The notes beneath the pieces are model-generated. The model saw nothing but the letters and a program-made list of their open reading frames with translations, was not told the DNA's origin and made no database searches. A stretch of 64,000 nt of DNA from Parafrigoribacterium_A soli. Its GTDB lineage: Bacteria > Actinomycetota > Actinomycetes > Actinomycetales > Microbacteriaceae. Positions 6,979 through 14,586 of the stretch are shown here, piece by piece. The stretch lies in contig NZ_JBELNZ010000003.1 in assembly GCF_040227235.1 (NCBI RefSeq), forward strand, positions 558,001 through 622,000, in the 5' to 3' direction. A program made the translations under genes and the position numbers. Numbering within the stretch: the stretch's first letter is position 1; each line of letters starts with the position of its first letter.

Positions 6979-9132
6979 ATGGCCAACATGCAGGGTGCCC
7001 CCGCCAGCGACGAGGAGCAGAAGACCGCGTTGCAGAAGTACGGCGTCGATCTCACCGAGATCGCGCGCACCGGCAAGCTCGACCCCGTCATCGGGCGTGA
7101 TGCCGAGATCCGCCGCGTCAGCCAGGTGCTGACCCGACGCACCAAGAACAACCCCGTGCTCATCGGTGAACCCGGCGTTGGCAAGACCGCCGTGGTCGAG
7201 GGCCTCGCCCAGCGCATCGTCGCGGGCGACGTCGCCGATTCCCTCAAAGACAAGCGCCTCGTGAGCCTCGACCTCGCCGCGCTCGTCGCGGGCGCCAAGT
7301 ACCGCGGCGAATTCGAGGAGCGCCTGAAGGCGGTGCTCAAGGAGATCAACGACGCTGGTGGCGAGATCATCACCTTCGTCGACGAGCTGCACACCCTCAT
7401 GGGCGCCGGTGCCGGCGAGGGCTCGGTAGCGGCATCCAACATGCTGAAGCCCATGCTCGCCCGCGGTGAACTACGCCTCATCGGCGCCACCACGCTCGAC
7501 GAATACCGCCAATACATCGAGAAGGATGCCGCGCTCGAGCGCCGCTTCCAGCAGGTGTTTGTGGGCGAGCCGAGCGTCGAAGACACCGTCGCCATCCTGC
7601 GCGGCCTCAAGGAGCGCTACGAGGCCCACCACAAGGTGACCATCGCCGACTCCGCTCTCGTGGCCGCGGCATCCCTCAGCAATCGCTACATCACAGGCCG
7701 TCAACTGCCCGACAAGGCGATCGACCTGGTGGACGAGGCGGCGAGCCGACTGAAGATGGAGATCGACTCGTCTCCGGTGGAGATCGACGAACTCAAGCGC
7801 GCCGTCGACCGGCTGAAGATCGAGGAGCTCGCGCTCAAGAAGGAGAAGGACGACGCGTCGAAGGTGCGGCTTGCCAAGCTGCGCGAAGACCTCGCCGAGA
7901 GGCAGGAGGCGCTCGCCGAGCTCGAGAAGCGTTGGCAGGCCGAGAAGTCGTCGCTCACAGGTGTCGGCGAGCTCAAGATGCGGTTGAACGACGCTCGCAT
8001 CGACCTCGACCGCGCCATGCGCGAGGGCGACTACCAGTCGGCATCCAAGATCAATTACGAGACCATCCCCGCCATCGAGAAGGCGATCGCCCAGGCGGAG
8101 AGCGCCGAGCAGTCGGGGCCGCGCATGGTCAACGATCAGGTGACCGAAGACGACATCGCGGCCGTGGTGGCCATGTGGACCGGCATCCCGGTCGACCGTC
8201 TCACCCAGGGCGAGACCGAGAAGCTGCTGAACCTCGAGGCGGAGCTCGGCAAGCGGTTGGTGGGCCAGAAGCGTGCCGTCGCCTCGGTGGCGGATGCGGT
8301 GCGCCGCTCACGCGCGGGAGTCTCCGACCCCGATCGCCCGACCGGTTCGTTCCTCTTCCTCGGTCCGACCGGTGTCGGCAAGACGGAGCTGGCCAAGGCG
8401 CTCGCCGAGTTCCTCTTCGACGACGAGAAGGCCATGATCCGCATCGACATGAGCGAGTACGGCGAGAAGCACTCCGTCGCTCGGCTGCTCGGTGCCCCTC
8501 CCGGTTACATCGGCTACGAGCAGGGTGGCCAGCTCACCGAGGCGGTGCGGCGGCGTCCATACTCGGTCGTGCTCATGGACGAGGTGGAGAAGGCGCACCC
8601 CGAGGTCTTCGACGTGCTGCTGCAGGTGCTCGACGACGGCAGGCTCACGGATGGCCAGGGTCGCACCGTGGACTTCCGCAACGTCATCCTCGTGCTCACC
8701 TCGAACCTCGGCAGCCAGTTCCTCGTCGATGCATCCCTCGACCAGAGCGAGAAGGAGGCGGCGGTCAACGCGCTCGTGCGGCAGACCTTCAAGCCGGAGT
8801 TCGTGAACCGGCTCGATGACATCGTCATCTTCTCGCCGCTGTCGATCGAGGACCTTAGCCAGATCGTCGAGCTCTACATCGACCGGCTGTCGCGGCGGCT
8901 CGAGGGCCGCAGGCTCGACCTCGCTGTCACGCCGGATGCCCGCACCTGGCTCGCCGAGCGCGGCTACGACCCGATCTACGGCGCCAGGCCGCTGCGGCGG
9001 CTCATGCAGACGGAGATCGACGACAAGCTCGCGCGGGCCCTGCTCGCGGGTGAGGTGGTCGACGGCGACACCGTGCTGGTCGGCTTGCAGGTTGACGGCA
9101 GCGGCCTCGCTGTCAGCAGGTCGGAGCTCTGA
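6979..9132 (+). CDS. clpB: ATP-dependent disaggregase ClpB, form lacking the N-terminal domain
   Basis: This 717-residue AAA+ chaperone has two ATPase modules: NBD1 with GEPGVGKT (63-70) and a FVDELHTL Walker B, and NBD2 with GPTGVGKT (462-469) and LMDEVEKAHP. Between them is the ClpB-type coiled-coil middle domain (roughly residues 260-375). It works with DnaK to dissolve protein aggregates. Typical ClpB has about 860 residues; here the roughly 145-residue N domain is absent and the protein begins at the linker (EEQKTALQKYGVDLTEIA). The start is well supported: CAGGAG lies 8 bases upstream and a HAIR-like HspR site sits just before it. No IGL/F loop for ClpP binding was seen, so ClpB rather than ClpC/ClpA. 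Confidence 0.93.
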   Translation: MANMQGAPASDEEQKTALQKYGVDLTEIARTGKLDPVIGRDAEIRRVSQVLTRRTKNNPVLIGEPGVGKTAVVEGLAQRIVAGDVADSLKDKRLVSLDLAALVAGAKYRGEFEERLKAVLKEINDAGGEIITFVDELHTLMGAGAGEGSVAASNMLKPMLARGELRLIGATTLDEYRQYIEKDAALERRFQQVFVGEPSVEDTVAILRGLKERYEAHHKVTIADSALVAAASLSNRYITGRQLPDKAIDLVDEAASRLKMEIDSSPVEIDELKRAVDRLKIEELALKKEKDDASKVRLAKLREDLAERQEALAELEKRWQAEKSSLTGVGELKMRLNDARIDLDRAMREGDYQSASKINYETIPAIEKAIAQAESAEQSGPRMVNDQVTEDDIAAVVAMWTGIPVDRLTQGETEKLLNLEAELGKRLVGQKRAVASVADAVRRSRAGVSDPDRPTGSFLFLGPTGVGKTELAKALAEFLFDDEKAMIRIDMSEYGEKHSVARLLGAPPGYIGYEQGGQLTEAVRRRPYSVVLMDEVEKAHPEVFDVLLQVLDDGRLTDGQGRTVDFRNVILVLTSNLGSQFLVDASLDQSEKEAAVNALVRQTFKPEFVNRLDDIVIFSPLSIEDLSQIVELYIDRLSRRLEGRRLDLAVTPDARTWLAERGYDPIYGARPLRRLMQTEIDDKLARALLAGEVVDGDTVLVGLQVDGSGLAVSRSEL

Positions 9133-9135
9133 GCC

Positions 9136-9567
9136 TCAGCGCAGCACGGAACTCAGCAGCAGGCTCGTCTCGCTGTTGACGACGCCCTCGATCGACCGGA
9201 TGCGGCCGAGCAGTCGGTCGAAACTGGGCAGCGACTCCGTGTGCAGCTCGGCGACCAGGTCCCATCCGCCGTTCGTGGTGTGCAGCGAGTGCACCTCGGG
9301 GAAGCCGCGCAGCTTGCGGATGACCTCGTTCGTGGAGCGACCCTCGACCTCGATGAAGGCGACGGCGCGCACGGTGTGAGCGGCGAGCTCCTCGCGCACA
9401 CGCACCGTGAAGCCGAGCACGACGCCGGAGCTCACGAGTCGTCGCAGGCGGCTGTTGATTGTCGCGCGCGTGACACCGAGCCGATGCGCGAGGCCCGCGA
9501 TCGGTTCACGTCCGTCGACCCTCAGTTCGGCGATCAGGCGTCGGTCGAGGTCATCCAGGTCAGCCAT
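9136..9567 (-). CDS. Lrp/AsnC family transcriptional regulator
   Basis: This 143-residue regulator has an N-terminal HTH (DDLDRRLIAELRVDG and LAHRLGVTRATINSRLRRL) and a C-terminal RAM ligand-binding domain (VRAVAFIEVEGRS, then GGWDLVAELHTESL). The ATG at 9567 is chosen; the frame is open far upstream only because it reads the complement of ocd. It is divergent from ocd and ctlX, with an imperfect dyad 4 bases before its start, so it probably controls arginine/citrulline/ornithine catabolism and itself in response to an amino acid. Confidence 0.9.
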   Translation of the reverse strand: MADLDDLDRRLIAELRVDGREPIAGLAHRLGVTRATINSRLRRLVSSGVVLGFTVRVREELAAHTVRAVAFIEVEGRSTNEVIRKLRGFPEVHSLHTTNGGWDLVAELHTESLPSFDRLLGRIRSIEGVVNSETSLLLSSVLR

Positions 9568-9571
9568 TGAC

Positions 9572-9591
9572 CATAGTGTACAGACCCTATG
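9572..9591. promoter_or_regulatory. putative Lrp/AsnC operator
   Basis: A 20-bp imperfect dyad runs from CATAG (9572-9576) to CTATG (9587-9591). Inner positions 9578-9579 also pair with 9584-9585, giving 7 of 8 arm pairs. It lies directly upstream of the regulator start and about 100 bases before the ocd start, suiting autoregulation and control of ocd. Confidence 0.5.
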
Positions 9592-9693
9592 CACAATTCG
9601 AGCTTCACACCGCGAAAAGGCGTCAGGATCGCGCATTGTGACTGCACTTCGCTCAGTCCTATCGTGGTGGCGAGTGAAGGTAGAGGCAGTTCC

Positions 9694-10728
9694 ATGGTGC
9701 AGTTCGTCGGGGTCAACAACGTCATCCGGTGGGTCAGGAACCGCGGCATCGAGACGATTCTCGCCGAGCTCGGCGCCTACCTCGAGCAGGACTATCGCAA
9801 CTGGCCGGGCTTCGAAGCTGCGCCTCGCGTGGCGAGTCATTCCACCGTCGGCGTGATCGAACTCATGCCCACGAGCAACGGCGAACTCTACGGCTTCAAG
9901 TACGTGAACGGTCATCCATCGAACCCGGCGAGGGGTCTGCAGACCGTCACGGCGTTCGGCGTGCTCGCCGATGTCGCCACCGGTTATCCGCTGCTCGTCG
10001 CCGAAATGACGGTGCTCACCGCCCTGCGCACTGCCGCGACGTCGGCCATGGCCGCGTCGCGCCTCGCCCGCGCGGACGCGACGACGATGGCGATGATCGG
10101 CGCGGGAACCCAGGCCGAGTTCCAGGCCCTCGGCATGCGCGGGGCGCTCGGTATCCACAGCCTGCGCATTTTCGACACCGATCCGGACGCCGTGGCCAAG
10201 CTCGTGCGCAACCTCACGCCGCTCGGCTTCGATCTCTATGTCGCGAGCGACGTGGCCGACGCCGTGCGCGGCGCTGACGTCATCACGACCTGCACCGCGG
10301 ACAAGGTCAACGCCACGATCCTCACCGACGAGATGATCGTGCCGGGCGTGCACCTCAATGCGATCGGTGGAGACTGCCCAGGCAAGACCGAACTCGACGC
10401 CGCAATTCTCGAGCGAGCGGATGTCTTCGTCGAGTTCCCGGAGCAGACCCGAATCGAGGGCGAGATCCAGCAGCTCGCCCCCGACTTCCCGGTCACGGAG
10501 CTGTGGGAGGTCATCACCGGCGCGAAGACCGGCCGCGCGAGCGACGAGCAGATCACCGTGTTCGACTCCGTCGGCTTCGCGATCGAGGACTTCTCGGTGC
10601 TGCGCTTCCTGCGCGACAGCATCCGGGGCACCGGCTTCTTCGATGACATCGACCTCATCGCCGACCCGGACGACCCCAAGGACCTGTTCGGCCTGCTCGC
10701 CGACAGCAACGCGCCCGTACCGGCCTGA
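9694..10728 (+). CDS. ocd: ornithine cyclodeaminase
   Basis: This 344-residue member of the ornithine cyclodeaminase/mu-crystallin family converts L-ornithine to L-proline and ammonia using tightly bound NAD+. The TALRTAATSAMAA helix, the dinucleotide motif MIGAGTQAEFQ and the later segment HLNAIGGDCPGKTEL match the family. The ATG at 9694 has AGAGG 7 bases upstream and places the family's N-terminal sheet normally; a start at 9589 would add 35 unrelated residues. It is followed after 14 bases by ctlX, giving a citrulline to ornithine to proline pair under the divergent Lrp regulator. The close relatives lysine cyclodeaminase and alanine dehydrogenase are less likely in this context. Confidence 0.85.
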   Translation: MVQFVGVNNVIRWVRNRGIETILAELGAYLEQDYRNWPGFEAAPRVASHSTVGVIELMPTSNGELYGFKYVNGHPSNPARGLQTVTAFGVLADVATGYPLLVAEMTVLTALRTAATSAMAASRLARADATTMAMIGAGTQAEFQALGMRGALGIHSLRIFDTDPDAVAKLVRNLTPLGFDLYVASDVADAVRGADVITTCTADKVNATILTDEMIVPGVHLNAIGGDCPGKTELDAAILERADVFVEFPEQTRIEGEIQQLAPDFPVTELWEVITGAKTGRASDEQITVFDSVGFAIEDFSVLRFLRDSIRGTGFFDDIDLIADPDDPKDLFGLLADSNAPVPA

Positions 10729-10742
10729 GCGCACATCGACCC

Positions 10743-11675
10743 ATGTCCACGCAGGCTCCGCGAGCAGCGGTGCTCATCAGGCCGCACCACTTCTTTCCGA
10801 ACCCGGCCACCGCGGCCGACAACGCGTTCCAGTCCCCGGCGACCGATGACGCCGCCACGCTCGCCGGTCTCGCCCGCGACGAGGTGACGGCTGCGGCGGA
10901 ACGCCTGGAGGAGCACGGCGTCACGGTGCACCTGTTCGATGACGACGCGCTCGATCATCCGGACTGCGTGTTTCCCAACAACTGGTTCTCCACCCACGCG
11001 GGCGGTCACATCGCGATCTATCCGATGCACTCACCGAGTCGCCGCGGCGAGCGGCGCGGCGACGTGATCGAGCTGCTCAAGCGCCGCTATCGCGTGCAGG
11101 ACGTGGTCGACTACTCCGGGCTCGAGTACGACGACGTGTTCCTCGAGGGCACGGGCGCGATGGTGCTCGATCACGCCAGCCGCGTCGCGTACACCGCGCG
11201 GTCGAACCGAGCGAACCCCGTTGCGCTCGAACGCTTCTGCACCAATTTCGGCTACGAGCCCATGGTCTTCGACGCGATGGATGAACTGGGCGCGCCGATT
11301 TACCACACCAACGTGATGATGGGGATCGCCACCGAGTTCGTCATGATCGGGCTGTCGATGATTCCGGATGAACGACGCCGCGCCGAGGTCGTCGAGCGTC
11401 TCTCCACCGACGGCCGGGCGATCATCGAACTCACGCCCGAACAGGTGCGGAGCTTCGCCGGCAACGTGCTCGAGTTGCGGGCCAGTGGGGGGCGCATCCT
11501 CGCTATTTCGGCTCGCGGGCTGGCGAGCCTCGATCCGGCTCAGGTCGCGACGATCGAGCGCAGTTGCGAGATCGTGCCGCTGTCGGTGCCGACCATTGAA
11601 CTGGCTGGCGGCTCCGTGCGCTGCATGATCGCGGGCATCCACCTGGACCCCCGCCCGGTTTCGCTGGTCGAGTAG
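10743..11675 (+). CDS. ctlX: citrulline utilization hydrolase CtlX-like (amidinotransferase superfamily)
   Basis: This 310-residue guanidino-modifying-fold enzyme shows the CtlX-type motif FPNNWFSTH (77-85), a core FLEGTG (Glu135), catalytic His188 in YHTNV and a probable catalytic Cys294 in VRCMIAG. CtlX hydrolyses the ureido group of citrulline to give ornithine, which the adjacent ornithine cyclodeaminase could turn into proline. The ATG lies 14 bases after the ocd stop. The last residues, SLVE, and the stop codon lie inside a REP-like repeat (11657-11707), so the natural C-terminus has probably been replaced or extended by repeat insertion. Dimethylarginine hydrolase activity is an alternative. 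Confidence 0.8.
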   Translation: MSTQAPRAAVLIRPHHFFPNPATAADNAFQSPATDDAATLAGLARDEVTAAAERLEEHGVTVHLFDDDALDHPDCVFPNNWFSTHAGGHIAIYPMHSPSRRGERRGDVIELLKRRYRVQDVVDYSGLEYDDVFLEGTGAMVLDHASRVAYTARSNRANPVALERFCTNFGYEPMVFDAMDELGAPIYHTNVMMGIATEFVMIGLSMIPDERRRAEVVERLSTDGRAIIELTPEQVRSFAGNVLELRASGGRILAISARGLASLDPAQVATIERSCEIVPLSVPTIELAGGSVRCMIAGIHLDPRPVSLVE

Positions 11676-11707
11676 GCCGCGACGAAGGAGCAGCCGTATC
11701 GAGACCC
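11657..11707. repeat. REP-like palindromic repeat overlapping the ctlX 3' end
   Basis: The 51-base element starts GGTTTCGCTGGTCGAGTAG and ends GTATCGAGACC. Its outer ends (GGTTTCG and CGAGACC) are complementary with one G-T pair. The core resembles a repeat I know from Microbacteriaceae and relatives, in which a GCTGGTCGAGTAG half is paired with a CGTATCGAGACC half. It supplies the last ctlX codons and the TAG stop. I find only one copy in this window. Confidence 0.65.
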
Positions 11708-11741
11708 CCACGCGTTGCAGCCATGTAAGTCTCCGCTGGCA

Positions 11742-12734
11742 TTACTGCAGGGCGGGGATGACCTCGCGCTCGAACTGCTCGATGCCGGAGCGGTCGTACG
11801 CGGCCTCGGGGAAGTAATGGATGAAGTAGCCGACTCCACGTTCCTTCATGTCCTTGAGGCGCGCGATGATCTGGTCCGCAGTGCCGACGGCCAGAGCGTT
11901 CTCGCCGTGGTACTCGGCGATGAACGCGGCCGCCTTCTCCTTGCCGAGGTAGGGCAGCACCCGTGCCTCGACGGCGTCCAGTCGCTTCTGCACTTCGGCA
12001 TCCGTGTCGGCGATGATGACGTTGTAGTTCGCGCTGCGGGTGATGTCGTTGAAGTCGCGGCCGATCGCATCCGTGTGGCCACGGAGCACCTCGCTCTTGT
12101 GGCTGAACTCGTCAGGGCTGCCGGCGAAGTTCGTGTACTGCGCGTACTTCGCGGCGATGCGCAGGGTGACCTTTTCGCCGCCGCCCGCGATCCAGAGCGG
12201 GATGCCGGCAGGCTGCAGGGGCTTCGGGTAGAAGAGTGCGCCATCCACCTGGTAGTGCTTGCCGTTCAGGGTGGCGGTGCCGGTCTCCCACGCCTGCTTC
12301 ATGATCTGAACACCCTCGTCCAGGCGGGCGAGGCGCTCGCCTGCGCCGGGGAAGCCGTAGCCGTAGGCACGCCATTCGTGCTCGTACCAGCCGCCGCCGA
12401 TGCCCATCTGGGCGCGCCCCCCCGAGATGATGTCGACAGTGGTGGCGACCTTCGCGAGGTAGGCCGGATTGCGGTAGCTCATGCAGCTGCACATCTGGCC
12501 GAGGAGCACGCGGTTCGTCGTCGCGGCGAAGGCAGACATGAGGCTCCATGCCTCGTGGGTCGCCTGATCCGACGGCACCGGAACGGTGTGGAAGTGGTCG
12601 TAGACCCAGACGGAATCCCAAGGCCCGGCGTCGGCGTGCGCCGCGAGGCCGTTCATCGCCTCCCAGTGCTTCGAGGGGTCGATATCGACCAGATCGTGAC
12701 GCCAGCCCTGGGGTATGAACATTCCGAATCGCAT
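11742..12734 (-). CDS. LLM class F420-dependent oxidoreductase
   Basis: This 330-residue luciferase-like monooxygenase-fold protein starts MRFGMFIPQG and contains the (beta/alpha)8 signatures YDHF (near residue 45), MGIGGGWYEHEW and PLWIAGGGEKVTLRIAA. In actinobacteria this subgroup usually uses coenzyme F420 instead of FMN to oxidise or reduce small organic substrates. It is transcribed leftward, with its start 35 bases from the threonine aldolase stop, and may form a unit with it. Its substrate is unknown. Confidence 0.88.
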   Translation of the reverse strand: MRFGMFIPQGWRHDLVDIDPSKHWEAMNGLAAHADAGPWDSVWVYDHFHTVPVPSDQATHEAWSLMSAFAATTNRVLLGQMCSCMSYRNPAYLAKVATTVDIISGGRAQMGIGGGWYEHEWRAYGYGFPGAGERLARLDEGVQIMKQAWETGTATLNGKHYQVDGALFYPKPLQPAGIPLWIAGGGEKVTLRIAAKYAQYTNFAGSPDEFSHKSEVLRGHTDAIGRDFNDITRSANYNVIIADTDAEVQKRLDAVEARVLPYLGKEKAAAFIAEYHGENALAVGTADQIIARLKDMKERGVGYFIHYFPEAAYDRSGIEQFEREVIPALQ

Positions 12735-12768
12735 GGGCTAAGCCTATTAGACGCCCCTGTGCGGGAGC

Positions 12769-13848
12769 CTACTTCGCGGCGAGCTCCCGGGTGATCGCGG
12801 CGACGAAGGCATCGACGTCCGCCTCGGTCGTGTCGAACGCGCACATCCAGCGCACCTCGCCGGCGGCCGCGTTCCAGTCGTAGAACCTGAACTGCTCGCG
12901 GATGCGGTTTGCGGCATCCGTGGGCAGGGTCGCGAACACCGCGTTCGCCTGAGTCTCCTGCGTGAACGCGAGGCCGGTGATGGCTCCGGTCTCGATGCCA
13001 TGCTCGAGTGTGCGCCGCAAATGGGCCGCCATGTCGTTGGCGTGTGTGGCGGAGTCGAGCCAGAGGGTGCCGTCGAGCAGCGCGATGAGCTGCGCGCTCA
13101 CGAAACGCATCTTGCTCGCGAGCTGCATGTTGAGCTTGCGCAGGTAGTGCAGTCCCTCGGATGTCTCCGGGTTCAGCACCACGACCGCCTCGCCATAGAG
13201 CAGCCCGTTCTTCGTGCCGCCGAAGCTCAGGATGTCGACCCCGGCATCCGTCGTGAAGTCGCGAAGGTCGGCGTGAAGGCTTGCGGCTGCGTTGGCGAGC
13301 CGCGAGCCGTCCATGTGCAGCTTCATGCCCTTGGCGTGCACGTGATCGGCGATGGCCTTCACTTCGGCAACGGAGTATGCGGTGCCGAGCTCGGTGGTCT
13401 GGGTGATGCTCACGGCGAGAGGTTGGGCGCGGTGTTCGTCGCCCCAGCCCCAGGCCTCGGTGTCGATGAGCTCCGGGGTGAGCTTGCCGTCGGGCGTGGC
13501 GACGGTGAGCAGCTTGAGGCCGGCGACGCGCTCGGGGGCGGCGTTCTCATCCGTGTGGATGTGGGCGGTCGTCGAGCAGATCACCGCACCCCAGCGAGGC
13601 AGGATCGACTCGAGGCTCAGCACGTTCGCTCCCGTGCCGTTGAACACGGGGAAGGCCTCCGCCTGCTCGCCAAAGTGCCGCTTCACGACCTCCTGCAGCT
13701 TCGCGGTGTAGACGTCCTCGCCGTAGGAGATCTGGTGCCCGCCGTTCGCCACCGCGATCGCTTCGAGCACCTCGGGGTGCGCACCGGCGTAGTTGTCGCT
13801 GGCGAAGCCGCGGTAGTCGAGGTCGTGGAGGCGCTGAAATTCGGTCAC
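12769..13848 (-). CDS. ltaE: low-specificity L-threonine aldolase / beta-eliminating lyase family
   Basis: This 359-residue fold-type I PLP enzyme has the threonine-aldolase core: SDNYAGAHPEVLEA at the N-terminus, the cofactor-facing HMDGSRLANA segment (178-187) and the Schiff-base lysine in SFGGTKNG (Lys213). It should cleave L-threonine or allo-threonine to glycine and acetaldehyde. The length is normal. The upstream region up to 14041 holds no gene but carries an 11-bp inverted repeat (13900-13985). Confidence 0.88.
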   Translation of the reverse strand: MTEFQRLHDLDYRGFASDNYAGAHPEVLEAIAVANGGHQISYGEDVYTAKLQEVVKRHFGEQAEAFPVFNGTGANVLSLESILPRWGAVICSTTAHIHTDENAAPERVAGLKLLTVATPDGKLTPELIDTEAWGWGDEHRAQPLAVSITQTTELGTAYSVAEVKAIADHVHAKGMKLHMDGSRLANAAASLHADLRDFTTDAGVDILSFGGTKNGLLYGEAVVVLNPETSEGLHYLRKLNMQLASKMRFVSAQLIALLDGTLWLDSATHANDMAAHLRRTLEHGIETGAITGLAFTQETQANAVFATLPTDAANRIREQFRFYDWNAAAGEVRWMCAFDTTEADVDAFVAAITRELAAK

Positions 13849-13899
13849 AACGTCAATTCTCTCGCACGCGCGGCGGCGTTTCCCCGTGCCTCACCTTCG

Positions 13900-13985
13900 T
13901 AACTCAGGCATTTTGCGCCTGCAGCGCCTCCCTCTGCCGAAAACCCGGGCACCGCCATCGAAAGCGTGGCACTTTGCCTGAGTTA
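13900..13985. repeat. intergenic inverted repeat with 11-bp perfect arms
   Basis: TAACTCAGGCA (13900-13910) is repeated inverted as TGCCTGAGTTA (13975-13985) with 64 bases between. The inner flanks are similar but not complementary (TTTTGCGCC versus GGCACTT). It fills most of the 193-base gap between the DUF1801-like gene and the aldolase. It could be a transcript-end structure or a small degenerate repeat. Confidence 0.6.
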
Positions 13986-14041
13986 TGACCGACCGACGCC
14001 GCGCAGACCGAGCGCGAATCGCATCGGACCGGATCCGCGGC

Positions 14042-14479
14042 TCAGGAGACGGCGACCTTCATGAGCTCGGCGACCTTCTTCTCCACGGCCGCGCTCCACT
14101 GCTTGATTCCGAACGACACGGCCCAGATGTCGCCGTCGTCGAGGTGCGAGGCATCCTGGAACTCGAGGGTCGAGTAGCGAAGGCTGAACTTGCCCGCGTT
14201 CTTGAAGGCGACGACCACCTTGCCGTCGGCGTTCATGTACGCGGGCATCCCGTACCAGGTCTTCGGCAGCAGCTCAGGGGCGCTCGCCGTGACCACGAGG
14301 TGCACGTGTTCGGCGATGACTCGGTCATCGGGCGTCATCTTCTCGATGGCCTCAAGGAGCGCCTGCAGACCGTCGGCCTGCTTGGCGCCCTTCTTGCCCT
14401 CCGCGCGCAGTTCAGCGGCGCGCGCCTTCATGGCCGCCCGCTCCTGCGCGGTGAAACCGCCGCTGTTACCCATGGACAT
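14042..14479 (-). CDS. DUF1801/YdhG-like domain protein
   Basis: This 145-residue soluble protein has a charged, Ala/Lys-rich N-terminal helix (FTAQERAAMKARAAELRAEG) and a compact domain with ELLPKTWYGMPAYMNADGKVVVAFKNAGKFSLRYST, which resembles the DUF1801/YdhG fold (frataxin-like, annotated in some species as an iron chaperone). I chose the ATG at 14479 because GGGAGGG precedes it; the frame open to 14596 runs through the divergent promoter. Its function is not established. It is divergent from the zinc alcohol dehydrogenase gene. Confidence 0.7.
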   Translation of the reverse strand: MSMGNSGGFTAQERAAMKARAAELRAEGKKGAKQADGLQALLEAIEKMTPDDRVIAEHVHLVVTASAPELLPKTWYGMPAYMNADGKVVVAFKNAGKFSLRYSTLEFQDASHLDDGDIWAVSFGIKQWSAAVEKKVAELMKVAVS

Positions 14480-14586
14480 GATGACCCTCCCTCGCTGGGC
14501 GAACGACGCCCTCAGGGAAAGGCTAGGCGCGATGGCCCACTCCCGCTTCTCGAATCCTGCTCGGTACACGAAGCTAGGCTGAACAA

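Noticed and set aside
9568..10734. Upstream extension of the Lrp/AsnC frame to 532 codons
   Set aside because: The extension only reads the complement of ocd; the regulator's own start with a normal Lrp N-terminus is at 9567.
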